From JAKACA01 sp963769255 (lineage in GTDB: Bacteria > Actinomycetota > Acidimicrobiia > Acidimicrobiales > Bog-793), in contig CAVYKV010000003.1 in NCBI GenBank assembly GCA_963769255.1, positions 310,001 to 374,000 on the forward strand: a DNA stretch of 64,000 nt, given 5' to 3'. The translations under genes were made by a program, and so were the position numbers. Below, in pieces: positions 24,506-33,979 of this stretch; within the stretch, counting starts at the first letter, position 1; each line of letters starts with the position of its first letter. The notes under the pieces were generated by a model. The model had not been told where the DNA came from. It made no database searches and worked only from the letters and a program-made list of their open reading frames with translations.

Positions 24506-27358
24506 ATGGTGCCGCCTTCCGTGATGGCCGGGCTCGGCTTGTTCGTCGGCTGCGGGATCCATCGGCCTGCTCCGAACATCCCTGACACTGCTGTCGGTCG
24601 ACCTGCCCGGCTCGGCTCGCCGGCCGCCGTCGGTCCTGCGGACGTACGGCTGGGCCCCCTGCCGTCAGGAGCCACGGTCAGGCTCGACGTTGTCCTCAGG
24701 CCGCGCGATCCCACCGGCCTGCTGCGGTTCGCCGCGGCCGTCTCGACGCCTGGGAACGCCCTCTATCGGCACTATCTCGGCCGTGGGCAGCTCGGGGTCG
24801 AGTTCGGTGCGACGCACCGTGCGATCAACAAAGTGACTGCCACCCTCCGAGCAGAGGGACTCTCGGTCGGACGGGTTTCGGCCGATGAGCTCAGCATTCC
24901 AGTCGAAGGGACGGCTGCGCAGGTCTCTGCGGCCTTCTCGACCTCCCTGGAGCGCTACCGCCTGCCGAATGGTCGTGTGGCCTACGTCAACACCGCCGCT
25001 CCTCTTCTCACCGGAAGCGAACTGCCCTACGTGACGGCGGTCGTCGGGTTGAGCACGCTCGACCAGCCTGCGGCTGTCGGCCTCGCAGCGGCTGGCCGTG
25101 GCGTTCGAGTGGACTCGCAGCCGAAGGTCCTCACCGGTGGTGCGCAGCCGTGCCGAAGCGCCGTCTCGGCGGCCTCCAACCTGGGCGTCTATACGGCTGA
25201 CGAGGTTGCCTCTGCATACGGCTTCTCGGGCCTCTACGGTCTCGGTGACGAGGGCTCGGGCACGACCGTCGCCTTCTTCGAGCTGGCGCCGAACCTGCAG
25301 AGCGACATTTCCGCTTACCAGAAGTGCTACGGGACGTCTGCCTCCGTCTCGTACGTCAAGGTCGACGGCGGGTCAGGTGCCGGAGCCGGCCAGGGTGAAG
25401 CCGACCTCGACATCGAGAACGTGATCGGTCTCGCTCCCGACGCCAGGATCGAGGTGTACCAAGGTCCCGACTCGGACGTCGGAAGCCTGGACACCTACCG
25501 GCAGATCGTCGACGACGACTCGGCTCATGTGATCTCGACCTCCTGGGGATACTGCGAGACGCAAGCCGATTCCGTGCGACCTGAGAACACCCTGTTCGAG
25601 ATGGCCGCGGCCCAGGGACAGTCCGTGTTGGCGGCCGCTGGCGACCTCGGTTCCGAGGGTTGCGGTCCGGGAACACTTGCCGTCGACGATCCGGCGAGTC
25701 AACCGTTCGTGACGGGCGTCGGGGGAACGACTCTGACCACCATCGATCAGCCTCCGCTGCAGTCGGTATGGAACCGCGACGGCGCGGGAGCAGGCGGAGG
25801 AGGAGTCTCCGCCCTCTGGAGCATGCCTGCGTATCAGACCCTTGCTCAGCACCTTGGGGTCATCGACGGCTACTCCTCTGGAGCGCCCTGCAAGGCTCCG
25901 AAGGGTCGGTACTGTCGCGAGGTCCCCGACGTCTCTGCCGACGCCGATCCCTCGACCGGGTATCTCGTGTATGACGACGGGAGCTGGAAGACATTCGCGG
26001 GGACGAGTGGGGCAGCGCCCCTCTGGGCTGCACTTCTGGCCCTCGTCGATTCGTCACCTGACTGCCACGGAGAACCGCCGGTCGGTTTCGCCAACCCAGT
26101 TCTCTATCGCGCAGCTGCCAACTCGTACGCGTCCGACTTCGGCGACATCACGACGGGGGACAACGACCTCACCGGCACGAACAGCGGTCTCTACCCCGCC
26201 CTAGCGGGCTACGATATGGCTTCTGGCCTGGGATCTCCGGTCGCCTTCAGTCTTGCGAGATCGCTCTGTGACGGCGCCTCTCCGAGCGCCGTCACGGTGA
26301 CAAGCCCGGGATCGCAGATATCGCGACAGGGTTCGGCCGTCGACCTCTCGATCACCGCCAGTGACTCGAGCGACGAGCCCGTCACCTACTCCGCCGTCGG
26401 CCTTCCCGCCGGGCTGTCCATCAGCTCATCCGGTGACATCGAAGGTGTGCCGACGACCGTCGCATCGTGTGCGGTCACGGTGCTGGCGACGGATCCCAGC
26501 GGGGCCACCGGAAGCGTCGACTTCGATTGGTCGGTCGTCTCGCTCGACGCGAACATCGTCATCGTCACGGACCCCGGACCGATCACCAGCGAACGCGGGA
26601 CGAACGTCAAGCTGACGATCTCGGCGACCGACTCCGGGCACCGAGCGCTCACGTACGCGGCGGTCGGCCTCCCAGGAAGTCTGCAACTCGATCCGGCCTC
26701 GGGCGAGGTGAACGGCACGGTGACGGCGCGTAGCGGCGAATATCAGGTCGAGCTGGCTGCCAGGGACTCGACCGGCGCATCAGGGTCGGCGTATTTCCTC
26801 TGGACCGTGACGGCGCCGGATCACGTGGTCGTCACGGACCCGGGACGCCAGCAGAGCGACGCCGGCTCCTCCGTACGTCTTCGGGTGCTTGCGACCGACA
26901 CGGCAGGGCTCGAGCCGGACTTCTTGGCCACCGGGCTTCCGAAGGGTCTCACGATCAGCCCCTCGGGTGTCGTCACCGGCATAGCCCGGGGCGTGGGCAC
27001 CAGCACTGTGATCGTGAGGGCGACAGACCCGAGTGGCGCGAACGGCTCGGCCGAGTTCTCGTGGCGCATCTACTCCATCACGTTCTCGCCGCGATCCTTG
27101 CCGGCGGCGACCGCCAGGAGCGCCTATTCGGTCAGGCTGTCGGCGCGGGGCGGAACGGCGCCCTACGTCTGGCGATTGCGCGTCGGGACGCTGCCGCCGG
27201 GCCTCTCGTTGGCGTCCACCGGGCGCATCTCGGGAAGGCCGGAAAAGGCCGGCTTGTGGCGGTTCACGATTGACGTGACTGACCACTCCCGTCCGGCGTT
27301 CAGCGCCACCAAGAGGTGGTCGATCTCTGTGGGACGTGCGTCGCCGGGGTCCCCGTAG
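24506..27358 (+). CDS. Second S53 (sedolisin) peptidase with Ig-like putative domains
   Basis: The 950-residue protein has a pro-kumamolisin domain (about residues 45-195) and an S53 catalytic domain (about 215-600) with Glu298 and Asp302 in GQGEADLDIE, Asp380 in AAAGDLGS and Ser501 in AGTSGAAP. Three or four He_PIG-like Ig domains follow, each with a LPxGLxxxxxG(x)xxG pattern. The N-terminus (MVPPSVMAGLGLFVGCG) is a short hydrophobic stretch ending in Cys16 and may be a lipoprotein signal, but no good Shine-Dalgarno is seen and ATG 24524 is possible. It differs from the sedolisin at 16590 in its accessory domains and lies on the other strand. Confidence 0.88.
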   Translation: MVPPSVMAGLGLFVGCGIHRPAPNIPDTAVGRPARLGSPAAVGPADVRLGPLPSGATVRLDVVLRPRDPTGLLRFAAAVSTPGNALYRHYLGRGQLGVEFGATHRAINKVTATLRAEGLSVGRVSADELSIPVEGTAAQVSAAFSTSLERYRLPNGRVAYVNTAAPLLTGSELPYVTAVVGLSTLDQPAAVGLAAAGRGVRVDSQPKVLTGGAQPCRSAVSAASNLGVYTADEVASAYGFSGLYGLGDEGSGTTVAFFELAPNLQSDISAYQKCYGTSASVSYVKVDGGSGAGAGQGEADLDIENVIGLAPDARIEVYQGPDSDVGSLDTYRQIVDDDSAHVISTSWGYCETQADSVRPENTLFEMAAAQGQSVLAAAGDLGSEGCGPGTLAVDDPASQPFVTGVGGTTLTTIDQPPLQSVWNRDGAGAGGGGVSALWSMPAYQTLAQHLGVIDGYSSGAPCKAPKGRYCREVPDVSADADPSTGYLVYDDGSWKTFAGTSGAAPLWAALLALVDSSPDCHGEPPVGFANPVLYRAAANSYASDFGDITTGDNDLTGTNSGLYPALAGYDMASGLGSPVAFSLARSLCDGASPSAVTVTSPGSQISRQGSAVDLSITASDSSDEPVTYSAVGLPAGLSISSSGDIEGVPTTVASCAVTVLATDPSGATGSVDFDWSVVSLDANIVIVTDPGPITSERGTNVKLTISATDSGHRALTYAAVGLPGSLQLDPASGEVNGTVTARSGEYQVELAARDSTGASGSAYFLWTVTAPDHVVVTDPGRQQSDAGSSVRLRVLATDTAGLEPDFLATGLPKGLTISPSGVVTGIARGVGTSTVIVRATDPSGANGSAEFSWRIYSITFSPRSLPAATARSAYSVRLSARGGTAPYVWRLRVGTLPPGLSLASTGRISGRPEKAGLWRFTIDVTDHSRPAFSATKRWSISVGRASPGSP

Positions 27359-27490
27359 CCGGTTCCGAGCTGAACGGCTGGGGTCTGCGCGCGGCCCACC
27401 AGATGCCGGCGACAATCCCCGGCTCGCAGCCGAGCCTCCAGTAGGGTGTCGCCGTCAAGACGTAGATGTCGTCCACTGTCTGGGGGTTCA

Positions 27491-30097
27491 ATGGCACGAT
27501 CGCGAAGGCGCGGGCGGAACGCCAGCGTGCTTGTCACGGCGATGCTGGCAGCTGCACTCGCCACTGGCTGGCTCGCCAGTGTGCCGGCGGGCGCGAGCTC
27601 CCACTCCGGACCAACAGCCACCCGGTCCGAGCCGCACGCCTTCGTGCCGAAAAGCGGGTTCACCGTGAAGGATCCCCCCACCGCCGCCCAGGTGAACACG
27701 GCCGTAGCCGACGGCGTGGACTACCTCGACTGCCAGCAGGACCAGACGAAGACCGATTCGGACTTCGGAAGCTTCGACGGAGACGTCCCCGAGACGGCCG
27801 CTGCCATCATCGGATACGGCGTCCTCGACAAGGGCAACATCGCCAACCTGCCTCGCTCGCTCGACAACCCGGCGTGCCCGGGTCCGAAGCGCAACCTTCA
27901 GACGGATCTCACCAACGCCGTCAGCTGGCTGCTCGGCCAGCAGGATACGACCGACCCGGTCGAGGGCGGCAGTGTTGGAGGCTCCTGGACTTTCGACAGT
28001 GATTACTACACGTATTCGACCGGGCTTGCCCTGACGGCGCTCGGCCTCAACGAGGACATCCCCGCCCTGGCCACGAAGATCAAGGCGGCGATCTCGCTCG
28101 GTCGTGGCTTTCTCGCCACGCCCGGTGAGTTCGAGGACGAGCCACCTCCCGGAACCTCCGGTGGCCCTGCGACATGCACGACGACGCCGAACGACTACAC
28201 AGCAGGCGGCTCGACTCAGGACACGTCCTACTACTGCGGCGGGTGGAACTACGGGCCCGAGTACGTCTACAACTCCCCGCGCTCGGACGAGTCCAACACC
28301 GGTTATGCCCTGACCGGTTTGCATCTCACCGGTGGCCTGACGTCGGAGGAAGCGGCGCTCGATCTTGGTTGGCAGACAAACGACCAAGCCGACACGACCA
28401 GCAACCCGCACTACTCCGGCTCACACAACGACGGCGGGGCGAGCTACCAGCCGGACATCGTGCAAGAGCTCGGAAGCGACTTTTCGTCGAATGCCAACGA
28501 CAGTGGGACGCTGCTGTTCAGCCTGGCCGACGACGGGGAGACGATCGCCAGCGCCCAGGTCGACAAGGCGATCCAGTTCGACACCGACGCGCTCGACACC
28601 TACGAGAAGCAGGCCAACACCGACACGGGCGGACCTGGGTACGAGTCGGGCCCTCACGTCATGGTGTACCACGACGGCGATTCCGAAGACGGGTCGTGTG
28701 CACCGGGCACGAGCACCAAGAGCGTGCCGTGCGACTGGGGCGACGGCAATGGCGAAGGCGGCTTTCACTATTCCTTGTTCACCATCGCCAAAGGTATGGG
28801 CTCGTTCATCCCGGCCGACCTCAGCAAGGGGAGCAACTGGTACGCGAAGATCGCCGACCTGCTCGTTAATCAGCAGGACACCACCACGGTGTGCACACCC
28901 GCTCAGGACACTCCGTGCACCTTCGGGTCCTGGACACCTGACCTCCGAGACGACTTCTCGACGATCTTCGCCACCGGTCTGTCGATCTTCACCCTGGGCC
29001 TCGTTGCCACACCGCCGCCCCCGCTGCCGAAGGTCACGGCGGTTGCGGCGTCCCCGGTCTGCAACGAAGTCGAGTTCACCTGGCTCAACCCCTCCACTCC
29101 GAACTTCGGCGGGGTGTTCATCCAGCGCAGTACCACCGGGTTTCCTGCCACGTCCAACGCTGGGACTCGTGTCGCCAACGTGAAAGCGCCCGGGACGACC
29201 TTTACGGACAAGAATCTCGTTTCGCGTAAGAAGTACTTCTACGCGTTGTTCGCCCACGATACGAGCGGACAGGCCGTTTCGGCCGGGGTGGACGTGTCCG
29301 CCACACCGATCTGTGCCTTCGACGAGTACCGCATGGAAGGAGGGGACGGAGGCATCTTCGACTATCGCGCCAGGTTCTACGGCTCTCTCCCGTCCCTCGG
29401 GTTGCACATCTACGACGTCGTGGCCATGGCGTCGACCTCCAACGGCTATTGGATCGTGACCAAGACGGGTCGCGTCTACAACTTCGGAATGGCGAAGGAC
29501 CTCCCGTCCCTTCCCCAGACGGGCTCTACCGTCAGCAACATCGTGGGCATCGCCGGCGACGGGGGGGACGGCGGCTACTGGCTGGTGTCCTCCACGGGCA
29601 TCGTGTACCCCTTCGGAAATGCTCCCCATCTCGGTTCGGTCGCCAAAAGTGCCCACGTCAAGAACGTGGTCGCCATCTCGAGTCCAGACCGGGGCGGATA
29701 TTGGCTCGTGACGAGCACGGGTAAGGTCTTCAGGTTCGGCAACGCCGTCTCTCACGGGTCGTGTCAAGAGAAGAGCTCGGGGTGCACGTCGCTGACCGCG
29801 CCGATCGTCGCAATCGACAGCCCGGACGCAGGCGGCTATTGGCTCGTCACGAGCTCGGGAACGGTCTTCGGATTCGGTGACGCCGTCGCCCACGGTTCGT
29901 GCTCGTCTGCCGATTCGGGCTGCGTCGGAGCGAGGAACATCGTCGGGATCGCCAGCCCTGATCCCGGTGGCTACTGGTTGGCAACCGGCCTCGGCAAGGT
30001 GGTCCCGTTCGGCGATGCCAAATTCCTCGGTGACTGCGCAGAGTCGGCGCACTCCCGCTGCCTGGGACTCGTCCGACCGATGGTCGCCATCACCTAA
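27491..30097 (+). CDS. Secreted protein: alpha/alpha toroid-like domain plus FN3 and GYWLV repeats
   Basis: The 868-residue protein has a Sec signal peptide (to about ASS) and then about 500 residues with PETAAAIIGYGVL, TDLTNAVSWLLGQQ and YSTGLALTALGL segments. These resemble the helical repeats of prenyltransferase/squalene-cyclase-like toroids. Next comes an FN3-like region (about residues 515-610) and finally five repeats around GYW(I/L)V(T/S)xxGxVxxFG, a motif of actinobacterial beta-propeller-like surface domains. Many Cys pairs imply disulfides. No DxDD or other cyclase motif was seen, so a binding or structural role is more likely than catalysis. Confidence 0.7.
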   Translation: MARSRRRGRNASVLVTAMLAAALATGWLASVPAGASSHSGPTATRSEPHAFVPKSGFTVKDPPTAAQVNTAVADGVDYLDCQQDQTKTDSDFGSFDGDVPETAAAIIGYGVLDKGNIANLPRSLDNPACPGPKRNLQTDLTNAVSWLLGQQDTTDPVEGGSVGGSWTFDSDYYTYSTGLALTALGLNEDIPALATKIKAAISLGRGFLATPGEFEDEPPPGTSGGPATCTTTPNDYTAGGSTQDTSYYCGGWNYGPEYVYNSPRSDESNTGYALTGLHLTGGLTSEEAALDLGWQTNDQADTTSNPHYSGSHNDGGASYQPDIVQELGSDFSSNANDSGTLLFSLADDGETIASAQVDKAIQFDTDALDTYEKQANTDTGGPGYESGPHVMVYHDGDSEDGSCAPGTSTKSVPCDWGDGNGEGGFHYSLFTIAKGMGSFIPADLSKGSNWYAKIADLLVNQQDTTTVCTPAQDTPCTFGSWTPDLRDDFSTIFATGLSIFTLGLVATPPPPLPKVTAVAASPVCNEVEFTWLNPSTPNFGGVFIQRSTTGFPATSNAGTRVANVKAPGTTFTDKNLVSRKKYFYALFAHDTSGQAVSAGVDVSATPICAFDEYRMEGGDGGIFDYRARFYGSLPSLGLHIYDVVAMASTSNGYWIVTKTGRVYNFGMAKDLPSLPQTGSTVSNIVGIAGDGGDGGYWLVSSTGIVYPFGNAPHLGSVAKSAHVKNVVAISSPDRGGYWLVTSTGKVFRFGNAVSHGSCQEKSSGCTSLTAPIVAIDSPDAGGYWLVTSSGTVFGFGDAVAHGSCSSADSGCVGARNIVGIASPDPGGYWLATGLGKVVPFGDAKFLGDCAESAHSRCLGLVRPMVAIT

Positions 30098-30196
30098 GCG
30101 CTACAGAGCACGACGGGGCCCTGCTGACGCGGCTACCTCCCGGTCTTGCAGCCATGACGGCGAGGCCGGGAGCGAGAGCCTTCATTCGCTTCCTCG

Positions 30197-30379
30197 TCAG
30201 GCGTCCTCGCGGGGAAGTGGCACGCTGTGCAATCCACTGCGAGGCCACCAAGCGAAGACCCATCCATCCTGTACCTGATCGACGATTCCAACCTTGCCCG
30301 TCTTGATGATCTCGTCGAAGACGGGAGAGGCGACGTAGACGACGCGAGTGCCCTTGACTAGGTCAATCTTGTCGGCCAT
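30197..30379 (-). CDS. Small hypothetical protein, 60 residues
   Basis: From ATG 30379 the frame gives MADKIDLVKGTRVVYVASPV, then IIKTGKVGIVDQVQDGWVFAWW and a short Pro-containing tail. The pattern of short strands (KGTRVVYV, GIVDQVQDGWVFAW) suggests a small SH3-like barrel. The longer frame from 30436 would run through a 12-bp inverted repeat and looks less natural. No family is recognised; real translation is likely but not certain. Confidence 0.5.
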   Translation of the reverse strand: MADKIDLVKGTRVVYVASPVFDEIIKTGKVGIVDQVQDGWVFAWWPRSGLHSVPLPREDA

Positions 30380-30389
30380 GGCGCCCAGC

Positions 30390-30427
30390 GTGCCACGATC
30401 GGACACGATGTAGCTCGATCGTGGCAC
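30390..30427. repeat. Inverted repeat with 12-bp perfect arms
   Basis: GTGCCACGATCG (30390-30401) and its exact complement (30416-30427) flank a 14-nt spacer. The element lies 11 nt upstream of the 60-residue reading frame on the minus strand. It could be an operator or an RNA hairpin in that gene's leader. No T tract follows on either strand, which argues against a simple terminator. Confidence 0.8.
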
Positions 30428-30594
30428 CCGGCTCAAACCCCAAGCGTCAAGTATCCGCCCCGGCGGTCCTGCTCAATGAAACGCCTTACGACGAGCTCAC
30501 CGCCCAGGGCCATCGCCGACAACTCGGGCCACCTGACAGTTGCGGGCCGTGCGATGTGAGGCCAATGTGAGCTCGCCCTACCAGTCGTCGCCGC

Positions 30595-33069
30595 TCAGGC
30601 TGTCACTATGAGCGCTTCGGCCGTTGAAGTCGAGGCGTCGAAGTCGCTGTTGCCGGCATAGGTCGCCACGAGATGGTGGGTACCGACAGACAGCGCCTTC
30701 GCTGACAGGGCGCACGAGGCCTTTGCCTTGGACAGGGTTGCCGTGCACAGGAAGACCCCCCCGCTCTTCACGGTCACGATCCCGGTAGCGCTCCCCGCAA
30801 ATCGCGGAGTGACGGTGACCGACAAGTGCTCGGCCCCTTCGTGGCCGAACGTCACCGTGCTGGTCGAGAGGGACAACGAGGACCGTGAGGTGGCTTTCGT
30901 CACTCCAACCTTGACGCCGGCCGACGTCGAAGGGTCGAAGTTCTTGTCTCCCGAGTAGTTTGCCACCACGCCGTCGGTGCCGGCCGCAAGCGCCGTGGGT
31001 TTGGGCGAGCAGTGCCCCGAACCCGAGGTGAGGGTGATCGTGCAGAGAGGTGTCGTCCCGCTCTTGATCACGACCGTGCCGGTCGGCTTGGTCGGCGACG
31101 TCGGAGTCATGACGACCTTGAATACCTCGGTCTGCTCGTTGCCATAGGCGACGCTCGGTCGTGCGACAGACAGGGTGGAGACGGAGGCCCCTCTGCCTCC
31201 CGCGAACACCGAGGTCACGTTGCTTCCACTGTCCGCAACGTAGGCGAGGTGGGTCGTCGAGTCGACGGCGATGCCGACCGGCTCGGCTCCCACGAGAACG
31301 GTTGCGGTGACGCCTCGAGTCAACTCGGAGATCACCGACACCGAACCCCCGCAATCGTTGGTGACGAAGACGTTCCTCGTCCCGGGATTTACCGCGACGC
31401 CCTCAGGGCACGAGCCCACGGCGATCGGACTGCCAACTGCAGCGCCAGTGGCCCCGCTGATGATGGAGACCGTCTCACTACAGTCGTTAGCGACGTACAC
31501 GGTGTCCGAGGTCGAGTCGACGGCGACGCCCTCGGGGCAGCTGCCGACGGGAATCGCAGATCCCACAACGTTGCCGGTGACTCCGTCGATGACCGACACC
31601 GTGCCGGAGCAGTCGTTGGCGGCGTAGACGGTGTCGGTGGTGACATCGACGGCTATGCCTTCCGGACAGGAGCCCACATCGACGGTGGCAGTCACGGTCT
31701 CGGTCGACCCGTCGATCACTGACACATTGCCGCTGCAGTCGTTGGCAACATAGACGGTATCAGTGGTGGAATCCACGGCCATTCCCTCCGGGCAGCTCCC
31801 GACCGGCACCGTGGCATTCACCGTGTCCGTCGACCCGTCGATGACCGAGACGGTGTCGTCGCACGCGTTGGCGACGTACTCCGTGTCAGTGGTCGGGTCG
31901 ACGGCGATCGCCTCTGGGCAGTCACCGACCGACACCGTGGCGGTGACGCTGTCGGTCGAAGTGTCGATCACCGATACCGTTTTGCTGCACTCGTTGGCGA
32001 CGTACACAGTGGCGGCGGCGGCGTCCGTGCCGACGGCGTCCGGACAGTTGCCCACGGTGATCACCTTTGTCGCCTGCTGGACCACCGACACGGCGTCGCC
32101 GCCCGAATCGGTGACGAACACGGACTCCGTGGTCAGATCGATCGCGACACCCCAGGGATCGCTACCGACGGTGGTGGAGGCCACGCTGCCGTTGGCCTCG
32201 TCGATCACCGACACGGCGTTCGACTGGGCATCGGTGACGTAGACGGACCCGAGCGACGAGGAGACGGCGACGCCGACGGCATCGGGACCGACGTCGATCG
32301 TGTCGGTCACGGTGCTGCTCGACTCAGCGATCTCCGACACGGTGCTCGGGGGTTCGCCTCCACCACCCGACGTGCCGGAGTTGGTCACCCAGACCGTTGC
32401 CGTCGTCGGATCGACGGCAACGGCCCACGGGTACGCGCCGACGGCGACCGCCCTGGTGAGGGCGTTGGTCTTCCCGTCGATCACCGAGACCGAGTTCGAG
32501 GCTGCGTCGGCCACATAGATCGTGTCCGTGGTCGGATCAACGGCGAGGCCCTCAGGGCTCGTTCCCACCTTGACGTTCTTCGTGACGGTGTCGTTCTTTC
32601 CGTTGATGACCGACACCACGTTCGAGAGGGCGTCGGCGACGTAGACCGTGTCCGTCGTCGAGTCGACGGTGACGCCTGAGGGAGCCTGGGCCACTTTGAT
32701 GGTCGCCGTCACGGCATGTGTCTTGCCGTTGATCACCGACACGCTGTTGGAATTCGCGTTGGCGACGTAGACGGTGTCAGTCGCTGTGTCGACTCCGACA
32801 CCGACCGGCGTCGTACCCACGGCTACCGTCGCGATCACGGTCTCGGTCGATACGTCGATGACCGACACCGTGTTGGACCCGGCGTTGGTGACGTATGCCC
32901 TGGCGGTAGCAGCGTCGATGGCGACGCCGAGTGGCGAAGAGCCAACTGCTACCTCGCCGTTCGACGCGGTCGCCGCCGCGGCCGGAACCACCGCCAGGGC
33001 GAGCCCCCCCAGCATCACGGCGGAGGCCGCGACGAGCCAGCGCTTCAATCGACCAATCCCTCTCGCCAT
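30595..33069 (-). CDS. Secreted YVTN-family beta-propeller with Ig-like C-terminal domains
   Basis: The 824-residue protein starts at ATG 33069 behind GAGGA and has a Sec signal peptide ending near AAAATA. Fourteen consecutive YVTN-type blades follow (about residues 38-620), each VG-x-x-P-x-G-(V/I)AVD-x-T-T-x-x-x-YV-(A/T)N-x(4)-(T/V)VSVI. Blades 8-13 each contain exactly two Cys, always 19 residues apart (342/361, 384/403, 426/445, 468/487, 511/530, 554/573). Two Ig-like (Big_3-type) domains with TGTVxxKSGxxxLCT motifs close the protein. Such propellers are surface or S-layer proteins; ligands are unknown. Confidence 0.88.
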   Translation of the reverse strand: MARGIGRLKRWLVAASAVMLGGLALAVVPAAAATASNGEVAVGSSPLGVAIDAATARAYVTNAGSNTVSVIDVSTETVIATVAVGTTPVGVGVDTATDTVYVANANSNSVSVINGKTHAVTATIKVAQAPSGVTVDSTTDTVYVADALSNVVSVINGKNDTVTKNVKVGTSPEGLAVDPTTDTIYVADAASNSVSVIDGKTNALTRAVAVGAYPWAVAVDPTTATVWVTNSGTSGGGGEPPSTVSEIAESSSTVTDTIDVGPDAVGVAVSSSLGSVYVTDAQSNAVSVIDEANGSVASTTVGSDPWGVAIDLTTESVFVTDSGGDAVSVVQQATKVITVGNCPDAVGTDAAAATVYVANECSKTVSVIDTSTDSVTATVSVGDCPEAIAVDPTTDTEYVANACDDTVSVIDGSTDTVNATVPVGSCPEGMAVDSTTDTVYVANDCSGNVSVIDGSTETVTATVDVGSCPEGIAVDVTTDTVYAANDCSGTVSVIDGVTGNVVGSAIPVGSCPEGVAVDSTSDTVYVANDCSETVSIISGATGAAVGSPIAVGSCPEGVAVNPGTRNVFVTNDCGGSVSVISELTRGVTATVLVGAEPVGIAVDSTTHLAYVADSGSNVTSVFAGGRGASVSTLSVARPSVAYGNEQTEVFKVVMTPTSPTKPTGTVVIKSGTTPLCTITLTSGSGHCSPKPTALAAGTDGVVANYSGDKNFDPSTSAGVKVGVTKATSRSSLSLSTSTVTFGHEGAEHLSVTVTPRFAGSATGIVTVKSGGVFLCTATLSKAKASCALSAKALSVGTHHLVATYAGNSDFDASTSTAEALIVTA

Positions 33070-33248
33070 CGCTGCGATCCTCTCGATATCACCGGTGGGC
33101 CATGGCGACCCAGGCGACCACAGTAGGTCGCAGGCGCGCGCGAACCGAGGATTCGATTGAGGGCAGATCTAGCGCCTCAGCCGAGGTCTGCGATCGAGCG
33201 GCGGCTGGTGGCGTCCAGCTCCCTTCTCGGTCGCTCACCAGAACCGTG

Positions 33249-33842
33249 TCAGGTCATCTCGTCGCGTACCTGCTTGGCCCGGGCAGCGCCGATCGCCGTC
33301 TTCACGTCCTTTTGCTCTTCAGGCGGGGGGAGGACGGCGGGCAGACCCAGTGAGTCGACCCACAGCTCCCGGCTCCAGCCGGTCGTGTGATAGAGGTGTT
33401 CGTCCTCCTGTTCCTCGACCTCTTCGACGGCGGAACGAAGTGCCTTGCCCTCCTCGCCTTTGACCGTCTCGGCCGCCATGCCGAGCAGCTCCCAGTTGAG
33501 GTGATCCTTCGTTTCGGCGAGGGCGACGCACTCGCTGGCGACGAGCTCGGCCGCTTCCTTGGAGCCTGCCGCCCGCGCCATCTCCATCGCCTTCACCAAG
33601 GAAGTACCGATGTGATGAACCACTTGGCGCCCCGGGGTGTCCGCCTTCGCTTCGAGGCCGAACTCCCGCAGTAGTCCCTCGACGATCTCCACGTGACGCG
33701 TCGTCTGATCGTGATAGCCCTCCCACTCCTTGCGGAGATCGTCGTTCTGCACGCAACCGAGGGCCGTTTCGTACACCTGCACTCCGCCGAGCTCTGTCTC
33801 GAGCGCCTGATAGAGCAATTCGACGAGCTGGTCCCTGTTCAT
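33249..33842 (-). CDS. Ferritin-like four-helix-bundle protein
   Basis: The 197-residue protein starts at ATG 33842 with AGAGGA upstream. It is predicted as an all-alpha bundle with carboxylate and His residues spaced as in ferritin-like diiron proteins: ALETELGGVQVYETAL, YHDQTTRHVEIVEG, ECVALAETKDHLNWE and EEVEEQEDEHLYHT. The last 45 residues are a proline-containing tail. A role in metal storage or oxidative stress is inferred from the fold only. It is divergent from the AI-2E-family gene. Confidence 0.65.
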   Translation of the reverse strand: MNRDQLVELLYQALETELGGVQVYETALGCVQNDDLRKEWEGYHDQTTRHVEIVEGLLREFGLEAKADTPGRQVVHHIGTSLVKAMEMARAAGSKEAAELVASECVALAETKDHLNWELLGMAAETVKGEEGKALRSAVEEVEEQEDEHLYHTTGWSRELWVDSLGLPAVLPPPEEQKDVKTAIGAARAKQVRDEMT

Positions 33843-33957
33843 CGTCCTCTCTTTCTTTCTCTGCATGGCTCTTTTTCTGCCGCTGGGCGGAGACGAGCGC
33901 TCCGGGTGGCGCTGCGGGCATGCCCAAGCGCAGGGGCCGCTAAACGGTTCAAGCTCT

Positions 33958-33976
33958 CGCTCTCGGGTAGAGAGCG
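33958..33976 (+). promoter_or_regulatory. Hairpin abutting the start of the AI-2E-family gene
   Basis: CGCTCTC (33958-33964) and GAGAGCG (33970-33976) pair around a GGGTA loop and end 3 nt before GTG 33980. The right arm contains the only purine-rich sequence available as ribosome-binding site. Alternatively TAGAGA (33968-33973), 6 nt before the GTG, is a -10-like box for a leaderless transcript. Both readings are tentative. Confidence 0.35.
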
Positions 33977-33979
33977 GCG

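Noticed and set aside
28421..30052. 543-residue minus-strand frame
   Set aside because: Antisense to the toroid/GYWLV protein with its signal peptide and repeats; composition is that of a shadow.
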